From the NCBI RefSeq assembly GCF_008195825.1, contig NZ_CP043329.1, positions 3,286,001 to 3,350,000 of the forward strand: 64,000 bases of DNA, given 5' to 3'. This document shows positions 17,248 through 26,118 of the stretch, piece after piece (within the stretch, counting starts at the first letter, position 1; every line of letters begins with the position of its first letter). Made by a program: the position numbers and the translations under genes. The notes beneath the pieces were generated by a model, which worked only from the letters and a program-made list of their open reading frames with translations, made no database searches and was not told the origin of the DNA. The DNA comes from Pedobacter aquae. Lineage in GTDB: Bacteria; Bacteroidota; Bacteroidia; Sphingobacteriales; Sphingobacteriaceae.

Positions 17248-17976
17248 TTAGATAGCTAGTAGCTCGCAAGTTTTTTCAGCAGCTAATTTTTCGGCACTTT
17301 TCTTATTAAAATCTATACCAGTAGCCATAGGTTCATTATCAATAAGCACCTGTATAGAGAAAAGCTTTGCATTGTCTCCCTCCTGGTTGGGGACAAGTTC
17401 AAACACAATATCCTTAGAGTGTCTTTGGCACCACTCTATTAATTTACTTTTAAAATTAGTTTCGGTTTGTTCTAAGGTGTGTATGTCAATATGAGGCTTG
17501 ATAATCCTTTGGATAAGGAAATCTTTGGTGAAATTATAACCTTTATCTAAATAAACAGCTCCAATTAAAGCTTCAAAAGCATCGCCCAATAAAGAACTTT
17601 GTTTTGAGGTAATGTTTACGGTAGTAGGGTCAAATTCTATCAGCTCGTTAAAGCCTAATTTTTTACCCAATTGGTTTAAATTTACTCTGCTTACAATTTT
17701 AGAGCGCATTTCTGTAAGAAAGCCTTCTTCTTTGTAAGGGTACATTTTAAAAAGCACTTCGGCAACTACAGCCCCTAAAATGGCATCGCCTAAAAATTCT
17801 AACCTTTCATTACTGTTTTTTCCACCACGTTTGATACCTAAAGCAATAGATCTGTGCCTGAAAGCCATCTTGTATAAAGAAAGGTTTCCGGGCACAAATC
17901 CTAATAAATTCTTTAGCGCCTTAACGTATTTACGGTCAGGAGAAAGATGTAATTTATAGATTCTTGATAAGGGCAT
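17248..17976 (-). CDS. rnc: Ribonuclease III
   Basis: A 242-residue enzyme. The RNase III signature NERLEFLGDAILGAVVAEVLF is at about residues 56-76, with further catalytic acidic residues in LGDAFEALIGAVYLDKG. A double-stranded RNA-binding domain occupies the C-terminus (FKSKLIEWCQRH, then KSAEKLAAEKTCELL). It cleaves double-stranded RNA in rRNA and mRNA processing. It follows acpP and fabF on the same strand, the standard acpP-fabF-rnc order. Confidence 0.93.
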   Translation of the reverse strand: MPLSRIYKLHLSPDRKYVKALKNLLGFVPGNLSLYKMAFRHRSIALGIKRGGKNSNERLEFLGDAILGAVVAEVLFKMYPYKEEGFLTEMRSKIVSRVNLNQLGKKLGFNELIEFDPTTVNITSKQSSLLGDAFEALIGAVYLDKGYNFTKDFLIQRIIKPHIDIHTLEQTETNFKSKLIEWCQRHSKDIVFELVPNQEGDNAKLFSIQVLIDNEPMATGIDFNKKSAEKLAAEKTCELLAI

Positions 17977-18040
17977 TTATTTAAGCGCTGTACGTATTCA
18001 TGAATTTATAGATTTACAGAAACGCAACAGTTTTAAATAA

Positions 18041-19293
18041 TTAATCCTCGTACTTTTTAAAGATTACCGATGCGTTATGTCCACCAAAGCCAAAAGTATT
18101 ACTTAATGCAGCTCTTACTTCTCTTTTCTGAGCTTTATTAAAGGTAAAGTTTAACTTAGGATCAAAAGCAGGATCATCTGTAAAATGGTTGATTGTTGGA
18201 GGTATTATGCCATGCTTAATAGCTAAAATAGAAGCTATAGACTCCACCGCCCCGGCAGCACCTAATAAGTGGCCAGTCATAGATTTTGTTGAACTAATAT
18301 TCAGCTTATAAGCATCTTCACCAAAAAGACTTCCAATAGCTTTTGTTTCGCTAATATCACCTAGTGGGGTTGATGTTCCGTGAACATTAATATAATCAAT
18401 ATCTGCGGTGGTTAAGCCAGCATCGTCTAATGCACCTTGCATTACCAATTTTGCGCCAAGCCCTTCAGGGTGTGGTGCAGTAATGTGGTTTGCATCGGCA
18501 CTCATGCCGCCGCCAACTATTTCAGCATAAATTTTGGCACCTCTTGCTTTTGCATGTTCTAAACTTTCTAAAATGATAGTTCCAGAACCTTCACCAGCAA
18601 CAAAACCTTCTCTGTCTAAGTCAAACGGACGAGAGGCAGTTTGTGGATCGTCATTTCTGGTAGAAAGTGCATGCATGGCATTAAATCCGCCTATACCAGC
18701 TTCATTAATGATAGCTTCTGAACCTCCAGAAACAATAATATCTGCTTTATTTAACCTGATGTAGTTAAAAGCATCTATTAATGCATTGGTAGAAGAAGCA
18801 CATGCAGAAACGCATGCAAAATTAGGACCTCTTAAGCCGTATTTGATAGAGATATGCCCTGCGGCGATATCAATAATCATTTTAGGGATAAAAAAGGATT
18901 TAATCTTGGTGTTCCGTCGCCTTTTGCAAAATCAGTAATTTCATCTAAAAAAGTTTTTAAACCGCCAATACCAGCACCCCAGATTACTCCGATTCTATTG
19001 GTATTTAGGTTTTCAAAATCTAATCCAGCGTCTTTTACAGCTTCTTCAGTAGAAACTAATGCATACTGCACAAACGGATCTAATTTGCGGGCTTCCTTCT
19101 TGTCGAGATAATTTTCAGCGACAAAATTCTTCAGCTCACAAGCAAATTTTGTCTTGAACTTCTCTGTGTCAAAACGAGTAATAGGAGCGGCACCGCTTAC
19201 TCCGTTGATTAAACCGTTCCAATATTCTTCAACGGTATTACCAATCGGGGTAAGCGCACCTAGTCCTGTTACAACAACTCTCTTTAGCTCCAT
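18041..19293 (-). CDS. fabF: 3-oxoacyl-ACP synthase II (FabF), frameshifted
   Basis: The first part (MELKRVVVTGLGALTPIGNTV, to GDGTPRLNPF) and the second part (KMIIDIAAGHISIKYG onward) are both unmistakable FabF. The catalytic Cys is in FACVSACASSTNA; the His residues are in NVHGTSTPLGD and KSMTGHLLGAAG. The two parts are in different frames. A run of six A at 18890-18895 (six T on the coding strand) needs a seventh to give NPFFIPKMIID, restoring about 417 residues. FabF condenses malonyl-ACP with acyl-ACP in fatty acid elongation. It lies 20 bases after acpP and upstream of rnc. Sequence error is the favoured explanation. Confidence 0.9.
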
Positions 19294-19313
19294 CTATTAG
19301 GTTAAGAGTTAAA

Positions 19314-19550
19314 TTACTTTACATTTTTTTCCAAGTAAGCGATAGCCTGACCAACTGTACTGATGGTTTCAGCCTGATCGTCTGGGATAGCCACGTTGAA
19401 CTCTTTTTCAAACTCCATGATTAATTCAACAGTGTCTAACGAGTCAGCACCAAGATCGTTTGTGAAAGATGCCTCCGGTGTTACCTCATTCTCGTCAACA
19501 CCTAATTTTTCAACGATGATTGCTTTTACTCTTGAAGCGATATCAGACAT
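19314..19550 (-). CDS. acpP: Acyl carrier protein
   Basis: A 78-residue acidic carrier protein. The phosphopantetheine attachment Ser lies in [13 protein letters not shown] near residue 36; the flanking helices ([18 protein letters not shown] and [19 protein letters not shown]) are canonical. It carries acyl chains for fatty acid synthesis and is the first gene of the acpP-fabF-rnc run. A near-consensus promoter (TTTCTTTG, one mismatch to TAnnTTTG) lies about 35 bases upstream. Confidence 0.95.
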   Translation of the reverse strand: MSDIASRVKAIIVEKLGVDENEVTPEASFTNDLGADSLDTVELIMEFEKEFNVAIPDDQAETISTVGQAIAYLEKNVK

Positions 19551-19695
19551 AATACTCTATTTTAATGGTTAATTAATTCTGTGCAAAGAAAAATAAATTC
19601 TATTAAATATCAAACCTTTTTGTTTTTCCTCTAATTTTGACAAAAAGCAAGCCGATTTATTTAAGGTTTCCTCGGCTAAATTAAACTTTATTATA

Positions 19696-20112
19696 TTGAA
19701 TAAGAAATTTTTAAAGCTAGAACTTGATTTTGATTTTATCTTAATCTCAATAACGTCTCCGCTTAAGGACTATAGACTATGCTATCACATCAATAAAAAC
19801 TTACAATTTGAGTTCGAGAAAATAGAAGATTTAGAGATAACTTATGCCGGGGCTGATACAAAGTATTATTCTCGTTACCTGTATCATGTGGATGAGTTTG
19901 CACCAGCATATTACCTTATTGCTAATAAAGGTTTAGGGGGATATTTGGTGCCAGAACTTAAAGAAACCGATTATTTTGTATTGATTAAAGAGTTTATTGA
20001 TGAGGAAGATTTGAGTTTTTTTCTTGAAGGATTAAAGAAAATAGAAGATATTCAGGTGGCGGTAGAAGTGAATCCTAGGAAGCTAAAATCTAAGGAAAAT
20101 CTTATTTTTTAA
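19696..20112 (+). CDS. IPExxxVDY family protein
   Basis: A 138-residue cytoplasmic protein of a family confined to Bacteroidota, named for the motif IPExxxVDY. Here it reads VPELKETDYFVLI near residue 84, followed by the usual acidic C-terminal helix. The N-terminal part (KLELDFDFILISITSPLKDYRLCYHINK) also fits. Function unknown. No ATG fits the frame, so it starts with TTG at 19696. It is divergent from acpP and upstream of pyk, the neighbourhood in which this family is usually found. Confidence 0.82.
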   Translation: MNKKFLKLELDFDFILISITSPLKDYRLCYHINKNLQFEFEKIEDLEITYAGADTKYYSRYLYHVDEFAPAYYLIANKGLGGYLVPELKETDYFVLIKEFIDEEDLSFFLEGLKKIEDIQVAVEVNPRKLKSKENLIF

Positions 20113-20299
20113 CAGATGGATTTGAGTTCGTGTAAAAAATACACTACTTTTGAATTAGAATCTTTTTGTAGATTCATAAAATAATTAGACCAAAGACTCA
20201 GAATAAAATATATGAAACTATCATGATTTTGCCGATTATTTCTAGGGATATCATCTAAATCATGAGCGCTTCATCACTAATAAAAATTAAAAAAAGCAA

Positions 20300-21730
20300 A
20301 TGAAAATTGTTCAAAAAAGGACCAAAATCGTAGCCACTTTAGGCCCGGCTACTTCAAATAAAGACGTTTTATTATCCTTAATAAAAGCCGGAGTTGATGT
20401 TTGTAGATTAAACTTCTCTCATGGTAAAGCAGAAGATCACCAAAAAGTGATTGATATCATCAGAGAAATCAATCAAAAATACAAAACCAATGTTGGTATC
20501 TTGGCAGATTTACAAGGTCCAAAAATTAGAATTGGCTTAGTAAAAGATGGCGGTATCAACCTGATTAACGGTACACAAATAAAAATTACTACTAACGAGT
20601 GTATTGGTGATGATAATCAAATTTACATCACTTATGAAACCTTCCCTCAGGATGTAAAAGCAGGAGAAATTATCTTATTAGATGATGGTAAACTGCAAAT
20701 GCGTGTGGTAGAAACTAATAGAAAAGATACTGTTATTTGTGAAGTATTACACGGTGGTATATTAACCAGCAGAAAAGGTGTAAACCTTCCAAACACTAAA
20801 GTTTCTATCCCTTCTTTAACAGAAGAGGATTTGGTAAACCTTGATTTTGCTTTAGCAAATGATGTAGAGTGGATAGGTTTATCTTTCGTAAGAAAAGCAG
20901 AAGATATTATAGATTTAAAGCGTATCATTAGCAGAAGTGGTAAAACTTCTAGGGTTATTGCTAAAATAGAAAAGCCAGAAGCTATTGATAACATAGACGC
21001 TATTATTGAGGTTACAGATGGTGTAATGGTTGCCCGTGGAGATTTGGGTGTTGAAATGCCAATGGAGGAAGTTCCGGTTTTACAGAAAATGATTGCTCAG
21101 AAATGTAATAAAGCATCAAAACCTGTAATTGTAGCTACGCAGATGTTAGAGAGTATGATTACTACTCCGCGTCCTACCAGAGCTGAAGTGAATGATGTTG
21201 CAAACTCTGTGTTAGACGGTGCAGATGCAGTGATGTTGAGCGGTGAGACTTCTGTAGGTGAGTTTCCATTAATCGTTATTGAGACGATGAGCAAAATCAT
21301 CAACCATGTTGAAAATACTTCTTATCCGTATTACAAAAACAAAGAATTAGACGAGAGCTGTCCAACTTATATGGCTGATGCGGTTTGTAGTTCTGCCGTA
21401 TTTTTAGCAGATAAAACCAATGCAGAAGGTATTGTTGCGATGACATCTTCTGGATATACAGCTTTCCAAATCTGTAGTCACAGACCAAAAGCAGGTACTT
21501 ATATTTTTACATCAAACCGTAATTTGTTAAATACCCTAAGTTTACTTTGGGGAGTAAGAGGTTTTTACTACGATAAGTTTGATAGTACAGACACCACCAT
21601 TAGCGAGGTTAACAAAATCTTAAAAGCAGAGAAGTTAATTGAGTCTGGCGATATCATCATCAACACAGCGTCTATCCCGATTGAGAAAAAAGGAAAAACG
21701 AATATGATTAAAGTGAATGTTATTGATTAA
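20300..21730 (+). CDS. pyk: Pyruvate kinase
   Basis: A 476-residue enzyme catalysing the last ATP-forming step of glycolysis. Typical motifs are KIVATLGPATSNKDVL and VCRLNFSHGKAEDH (N-terminal barrel), ADLQGPKIRIG, the active-site segment VIAKIEKPEAIDNID, MVARGDLGVEMP and ATQMLESMI, and the C-terminal allosteric-type domain. The last 78 bases of the gene with its stop are repeated exactly at 22444-22521, and the extreme 3' end plus terminator are repeated at 25770-25847. Confidence 0.96.
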   Translation: MKIVQKRTKIVATLGPATSNKDVLLSLIKAGVDVCRLNFSHGKAEDHQKVIDIIREINQKYKTNVGILADLQGPKIRIGLVKDGGINLINGTQIKITTNECIGDDNQIYITYETFPQDVKAGEIILLDDGKLQMRVVETNRKDTVICEVLHGGILTSRKGVNLPNTKVSIPSLTEEDLVNLDFALANDVEWIGLSFVRKAEDIIDLKRIISRSGKTSRVIAKIEKPEAIDNIDAIIEVTDGVMVARGDLGVEMPMEEVPVLQKMIAQKCNKASKPVIVATQMLESMITTPRPTRAEVNDVANSVLDGADAVMLSGETSVGEFPLIVIETMSKIINHVENTSYPYYKNKELDESCPTYMADAVCSSAVFLADKTNAEGIVAMTSSGYTAFQICSHRPKAGTYIFTSNRNLLNTLSLLWGVRGFYYDKFDSTDTTISEVNKILKAEKLIESGDIIINTASIPIEKKGKTNMIKVNVID

Positions 21731-21733
21731 TAA
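21656..21733 (+). repeat. pyk 3'-end repeat, original copy
   Basis: These 78 bases, the last codons of pyk with the stop and three following bases, are identical to 22444-22521. The part from 21711 on, with the terminator to 21787, recurs at 25770-25847 with three differences. Confidence 0.9.
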
Positions 21734-21753
21734 ATTAGCGTTTATATAAAGAG

Positions 21754-21780
21754 AAACCCAGCCGAAAAGCTGGGTTTTTT
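21754..21780 (+). terminator. Rho-independent terminator of pyk
   Basis: AAACCCAGC and GCTGGGTTT pair around CGAAAA and are followed by a T run. A near-identical copy lies at 25814-25840. Confidence 0.9.
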
Positions 21781-22026
21781 GTTTAAAATATTATGATTAT
21801 TTTTAAACAGAAGCTAAAATAAGCTTCTAAAAGTGTATCTGATTTTAGAAATTGGAGTTATTTTTTTAATGAAAAAAAATAATTTTATAATTGTTTACTT
21901 TAAAAAGAAAAACATCATACTGCTGCTACTATTGTTAAACTAGATCCTTTTTAATAAAAATCTATCGTTTTATTAAGATAAAGATGATGAACTGTTATTT
22001 TCCAAAACTTAAAAAGCATATACTTT

Positions 22027-22425
22027 ATGAAAAATCTAATTGCCTATTTCGCTGTGTTTTACACAATAATTTTGTCTAGTTGTGAGAAGTCTGATAACCT
22101 TAAAGACAATTGCTACCAAGCAAAAGTACTTAATAAATCTACTGGTTGCGGTGGGGTTATCCAAGTTATGAAAGGGAGTCCCAGTTTACCAAATTCTAAA
22201 TGGATTGGGGACGAAGGTATAAAATATCAAAATTCTTATGCAGTCAGGAGTTTACCAAGTGATTATACTGTAGGCAAAATAATCTATTTGAAGGTTAACG
22301 ATGTAATAAAAACACCTGACGACCAAATTTTACCAACAATTTGTGGTCCTTTGCCTGAATATTCACTAGATATAGATCTAGTTGATGCTAACTGCGTAAT
22401 TATAGAAGATTCTGAGGCGCTTTGA
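22027..22425 (+). CDS. Hypothetical lipoprotein
   Basis: A 132-residue protein with a lipoprotein signal (NLIAYFAVFYTIILSSC, acylated Cys at about residue 19). The mature part has Cys in DNCYQAKVL, STGCGGVIQV, ICGPLP and DANCVII, and no transmembrane segment or sorting domain. I do not recognise a named family. It is AT-rich like its surroundings. The gene is enclosed between two perfect copies of the pyk 3' end, which suggests that it arrived, or was duplicated next to pyk, as a unit. Confidence 0.6.
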   Translation: MKNLIAYFAVFYTIILSSCEKSDNLKDNCYQAKVLNKSTGCGGVIQVMKGSPSLPNSKWIGDEGIKYQNSYAVRSLPSDYTVGKIIYLKVNDVIKTPDDQILPTICGPLPEYSLDIDLVDANCVIIEDSEAL

Positions 22426-22443
22426 AATAAATTATACTACTTT

Positions 22444-22521
22444 ATCATCAACACAGCGTCTATCCCGATTGAGAAAAAAGGAAAAACGAATATGATTAAA
22501 GTGAATGTTATTGATTAATAA
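22444..22521 (+). repeat. pyk 3'-end repeat, exact second copy
   Basis: Identical over 78 bases to 21656-21733 (end of pyk with stop codon), in direct orientation, 788 bases downstream. It is not attached to a reading frame here. A different terminator follows at 22536. Confidence 0.92.
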
Positions 22522-22535
22522 CCGATAAAATAGAA

Positions 22536-22578
22536 AGAGGCTATTTCAAAAATTATATTTGAGATAGCCTCTTTTTTT
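22536..22578 (+). terminator. Terminator hairpin after the lipoprotein gene / between convergent genes
   Basis: AGAGGCTATTTCAAA pairs with TTTGAGATAGCCTCT (one mismatch) and is followed by seven T. The AraC gene converges from the other side. Confidence 0.8.
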
Positions 22579-22650
22579 ATGTTAGTACGTTGTGATAGTT
22601 TTATCAAAATTTAAGCTAAAATCTTTTTTTTCTTCTGACTTAAGTTTAGA

Positions 22651-23628
22651 CTAAGAAATTGCACTTGGTCTGATTTGAAATTCTTTGAAAAAGGCTCTTG
22701 AAAAGGATTGCGGGGTGTTATACCCATATTTCAAAGCGGCTTCAGTTATACTTATTCTATTTTCTTTGATATCATTAAATGCTCTTTGTAAAACTTGTTT
22801 ACGATAAAATTTTATGATAGATACGTTAAATAGACTTTGAAAACCTGATGTAAGTTTAAATCTATTTATCCCATACTTTTTGCATAAGTTTTCTACAGAA
22901 ATATCTTCTAAATCATAAGTGCTTAAATCGCTTTTAATTCCTTGAAGCTTCTTTATATCATCTGCAGAGAAGTATATTTCAGAATTATTTATACAAGAGA
23001 TAGACTGGAAATAGTAAGCCATTAATTCGTAGGCTTTACACTCCAAATAAACTCTTCTAAAATTTTTAATAAGCCTACAATTTAAAATTTGTTTGATAAT
23101 AAGGTTTACTTCATTGGTAATATCAAACAATTCGCCAGGTTGTTTACCAGAAAAGAATGCTTTTAAACAAGCTTCTTTTTCTTTTTTTTGAGTTTTATCA
23201 AAGAATTTATCTAAACATATATTAAAGGCTTCTTGATCGAATATTAGCGAAGCTACTTCAAAACGCTTTGATTTTTTATACTCTACTACGGATAGTTTAC
23301 CATCTTCTTGAATAGCATAAATAAAAGATTGATTTTTTTTAAGGTTTACTTCTAAATTACCCTGTAGATGATGAGTTGAGTCTCCAGAAAGCATTAAACT
23401 GATTAAAATTTTATCCTGAAAATACTGACTGTATCTCATTTGATAAGTTTCTTCAGGTTTTCCAGCATAATAGGCTAATAAAACTCCAGAAGTTAATGGA
23501 ATTAATGCAGTATGACTTTCGCCTAAAACAGGAGCCTTAAATTTGAGCATATCATCCTCACAATTTAATCTGGTTACCTCATCAAAAGGGTAATCTTTTA
23601 ATTCTTCTATGAGTATTGGCGTTTCCAT
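22651..23628 (-). CDS. AraC family transcriptional regulator
   Basis: A 325-residue regulator. The C-terminal 100 residues form two helix-turn-helix motifs: LSTYDLEDISVENLCKKYGINRFKLTSGFQSLF and ISITEAALKYGYNTPQSFSRAFFKEFQIRPSA, the second with the AraC signature ending F-K-x-x-x-x-x-x-P. The first 210 residues are a ligand- or partner-sensing domain that I cannot assign. It is divergent from the beta-helix protein gene at 23774; the spacer holds two direct repeats that look like its operator, so it probably regulates that gene and itself. Confidence 0.85.
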   Translation of the reverse strand: METPILIEELKDYPFDEVTRLNCEDDMLKFKAPVLGESHTALIPLTSGVLLAYYAGKPEETYQMRYSQYFQDKILISLMLSGDSTHHLQGNLEVNLKKNQSFIYAIQEDGKLSVVEYKKSKRFEVASLIFDQEAFNICLDKFFDKTQKKEKEACLKAFFSGKQPGELFDITNEVNLIIKQILNCRLIKNFRRVYLECKAYELMAYYFQSISCINNSEIYFSADDIKKLQGIKSDLSTYDLEDISVENLCKKYGINRFKLTSGFQSLFNVSIIKFYRKQVLQRAFNDIKENRISITEAALKYGYNTPQSFSRAFFKEFQIRPSAIS

Positions 23629-23686
23629 ATTTAATTAAAATTTCCGGAAGGTTTTTGTTTTAAATATATAGGAAAATTTCAAAAAA

Positions 23687-23718
23687 ATGCGTTTTGGATA
23701 AATCAAAATGCGTTTTGG
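23687..23718. promoter_or_regulatory. Candidate AraC-type operator: two direct half-sites
   Basis: ATGCGTTTTGG occurs at 23687-23697 and again at 23708-23718, exactly 21 bases apart (two helical turns), with matching flanks AAA before and TAAA after. Direct half-sites with this period are the usual target of AraC proteins. They lie just upstream of the TAATTTTG element of the beta-helix gene and about 60 bases from the start of the divergent regulator. Confidence 0.6.
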
Positions 23719-23743
23719 GTAAACATTTCGACTGTGTGCGCTA

Positions 23744-23751
23744 TAATTTTG
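23744..23751 (+). promoter_or_regulatory. -7 promoter element of the beta-helix protein gene
   Basis: TAATTTTG is an exact TAnnTTTG match 22 bases before the ATG at 23774. The proposed AraC half-sites end 25 bases upstream, where an activator would contact polymerase. Confidence 0.5.
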
Positions 23752-23773
23752 AGCAAATCAAATTCAACTAAAT

Positions 23774-25762
23774 ATGAAAAAAATATTTACGCTATTTATC
23801 GTTTGCCTATCTTTTACCAAAATATCTGCACAAACCATTAGGTATGTAAAATCCGTTGCTTCTGGTACTGCCGATGGTAGCAGCTGGGTAAACGCCTCTT
23901 CAGATTTGCAAGCCATGATAGACCTCTCTATTGAAAATGATGAGATTTGGGTTGCTTCTGGTACATACCTACCAAGTAGTCTTATAGCGATAAGAGATGC
24001 TTCTGACTTTTCAAATCCAGCATCTAATGATAGAGATAAGACTTTTTTGATTAAAAAAAATATCAAACTTTATGGGGGATTTGCTGGTACAGAAACCGCC
24101 CTTTCTCAAAGAAATATTAGTAATAACGAAACCATACTGAGTGGAAATTTGGGTGATAACACAAGTGCTACAGATAATTCTTATCATGTGTTGTCTATAG
24201 TTACCCCAGTTGGGCAGAGTTTAAATAATTCTTTAGTTGTTGATGGATTTACCATCACAGGAGGTAATGCAAATTCAGGACTTGTTTATAATAATATTTA
24301 TCCTAGATATTGGGGAGGCGCTTTATTTATTGCGGCTGATGATTTAAACCTTAATAATACACCTACCATAAACAATTGTAAATTTATAGATAATTTTTCA
24401 ACAGCAGGAGGAGGAGCAATTGCAGTATTGGCCTTTAATCTCGGATCAGAATCAATAGAAATACAAAATTGTAGTTTTATAAATAATAGGTGTAATTACC
24501 AAGGCGGAGCACTTTTTTTCTATTATGATGGGGTAAATACTGGTGAATATAAGGCGAATATTTATAATAGCTATTTCGAAGGAAATTCAGTAAATAATTT
24601 TTTTCAAGGAGGTACAAATGGGGCAACTGGCGGAGCAATTTGTGGGTATAAATTGGGCGAATTAATTATTAACCGATGTATATTCAAAGATAATAGTACA
24701 ACTGCTGGCTTTGCATCTACTGGTAATGGAAGTGCTGTAGGGTTATTGTTAGGAGCTAAATCTACCATCATTAATTCTTTGTTTTACGATAATGATAGAG
24801 CCGCTGTTTACAATAAAGAATCAGATTTGAACATTATTAACTCAACCTTATATAACACTAACGGGACATTAATTGAGGTTAACTCTGCTAAAAGTATCGC
24901 CCTAAATAATAGTATTATTTGGACAGATAATCCTATTCAAAATGCGATTACTAATGTGAATACAGCTCCTTTATCCTCAACTTTGAATAATAGTATTTTA
25001 AACAGTACCCATCAGCTGGCTTTTACAACAGCTCCTGTTAATTTAATCAATACAGCTCCACAATTTTTAAATATCAATACCAAAGATTTTAAGGTTGAAC
25101 CAAACAGTAGCGCAGTTAATGCTGGTAATAATAGCTTGTATAATTTGGTGGCATTTGGTAATATAGATTTATTAGGAAATAACCGGGTTGATAATCAAAT
25201 TGATATTGGGGCTTATGAGTCACAAGGGACATTGCCTGTTACCTTAGTAAATTTTACACTCAAAAAAGAGTTGAATAGTGTTTTATTGGCTTGGCAAACA
25301 GTATCTGAGATTGATGCTAAAACGTATATAATTTCACGTTCTAATGACGGGATAGCGTTTAAGGAATTAGTTAAAATCAATGCTAAAAATTTTCAACAAA
25401 ATAATTACGTGTATGAAGATGATAAACCAAGTAACGGGATAAATTATTATCGATTAGAGCAGATAGATTTAAATGGCGAAATAAACCTTTTAGGGATAAA
25501 GTCTATAAGTTTTGAGTTGTTAACAACTGAAGTAAAAGTTTATCCAAACCCAACTACTAACGAGGTAATATTAAATTTTAATCAAGGAGATTATCAGGTT
25601 TTAAGACTTATTAGTAAAAGCGGGCAAATATTAGAAACCATAGCTGTATCGCCTATACAAAATGAAATGCGAGTTTCTTTGACCAAGTACGCTAGTGGAA
25701 TATATTACCTAAGTTTACAAGGAAAGGGAGAGAATTTTTTTAGTAAAGTGCTAAAAGAGTAG
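23774..25762 (+). CDS. Secreted right-handed beta-helix protein with T9SS sorting domain
   Basis: A 662-residue exported protein. The signal peptide (IFTLFIVCLSFTKISAQ) is followed by the IRYVKSVASGTADGSSWVNAS-type opening typical of Bacteroidota choice-of-anchor beta-helix proteins. Repeated coils (about 90-480) carry NNCKFIDNFSTAGGGAI, IQNCSFINNRCNYQGGAL and INRCIFKDNSTTAGF. GNNRVDNQIDIGAYESQG closes the helix. Residues 575-662 are a type A sorting domain (VKVYPNPTTNEVILNF ... YASGIYYLSLQ). The protein should be secreted by the type IX system and attached to the surface. A polysaccharide-binding or lyase role is possible; catalytic residues are not identifiable. Confidence 0.85.
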   Translation: MKKIFTLFIVCLSFTKISAQTIRYVKSVASGTADGSSWVNASSDLQAMIDLSIENDEIWVASGTYLPSSLIAIRDASDFSNPASNDRDKTFLIKKNIKLYGGFAGTETALSQRNISNNETILSGNLGDNTSATDNSYHVLSIVTPVGQSLNNSLVVDGFTITGGNANSGLVYNNIYPRYWGGALFIAADDLNLNNTPTINNCKFIDNFSTAGGGAIAVLAFNLGSESIEIQNCSFINNRCNYQGGALFFYYDGVNTGEYKANIYNSYFEGNSVNNFFQGGTNGATGGAICGYKLGELIINRCIFKDNSTTAGFASTGNGSAVGLLLGAKSTIINSLFYDNDRAAVYNKESDLNIINSTLYNTNGTLIEVNSAKSIALNNSIIWTDNPIQNAITNVNTAPLSSTLNNSILNSTHQLAFTTAPVNLINTAPQFLNINTKDFKVEPNSSAVNAGNNSLYNLVAFGNIDLLGNNRVDNQIDIGAYESQGTLPVTLVNFTLKKELNSVLLAWQTVSEIDAKTYIISRSNDGIAFKELVKINAKNFQQNNYVYEDDKPSNGINYYRLEQIDLNGEINLLGIKSISFELLTTEVKVYPNPTTNEVILNFNQGDYQVLRLISKSGQILETIAVSPIQNEMRVSLTKYASGIYYLSLQGKGENFFSKVLKE

Positions 25763-25769
25763 CTTTTAT

Positions 25770-25847
25770 AAGTGAACGTTATTGATTAATAAATTAGCGT
25801 TTATATAAAGAAAAACCCAGCCGAAAAGCTGGGTTTTTTTGTTTAAA
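25770..25847 (+). repeat. pyk 3'-end and terminator, third partial copy
   Basis: Matches 21711-21787 with two substitutions and one extra T in the terminal run. It includes the last pyk codons, the stop, the spacer ATTAGCGTTTATATAAAG and the terminator. It closes the accessory block before the ribonucleotide reductase gene. Confidence 0.9.
25814..25840 (+). terminator. Rho-independent terminator (copy of the pyk terminator)
   Basis: AACCCAGC and GCTGGGTT around CGAAAA, followed by seven T. It now serves the beta-helix gene. Confidence 0.9.
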
Positions 25848-25931
25848 TATGACGTGAATCATGTATAAAGTACACTAAACGTTTTTCGTAATCATTTTTT
25901 GCGAATTTGCTAGAAAAAAAGAAAAATTTTA

Positions 25932-26020
25932 GTTTTCCACACTTGTAAACCTCTTGTTATCAGTGTTTTTCTTAGAAAAATATATCACAGGCAAAATTTA
26001 TAAATCTGGCTGTGGAAAAC
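25932..26020. promoter_or_regulatory. Upstream region of the ribonucleotide reductase gene with two inverted DnaA-box-like sites
   Basis: GTTTTCCACA at 25932-25941 and its exact inverse TGTGGAAAAC at 26011-26020 flank a 69-base AT-rich stretch. Each contains TTTTCCACA, which fits the DnaA-box consensus TTWTNCACA. In Escherichia coli DnaA boxes control nrdAB, so DnaA control of this reductase gene is a reasonable inference. A loop formed by the perfect 10-base inverted repeat is an alternative. The rest of 25848-26118 shows no gene and no recognisable cobalamin riboswitch or NrdR box pair. Confidence 0.45.
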
Positions 26021-26118
26021 TCAGAACTGATTATTTATAAGTAGAAATTAAATTTGATAAAAAACTCCTGTAGTTTTTTTAGCAAATAATCAGAATTAGA
26101 AAAATTAAAATATCAGTT

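Noticed and set aside
21656-25847. Integrase-driven island at the pyk 3' end
   Set aside because: No integrase, recombinase or transposase gene lies between the repeats, so a mechanism cannot be named; only the repeated 3' ends are reported.
25848-26118. Cobalamin riboswitch or NrdR box upstream of the B12-dependent reductase
   Set aside because: No B12-box-like conserved core and no paired NrdR palindromes were recognised; only the inverted GTTTTCCACA pair stands out.
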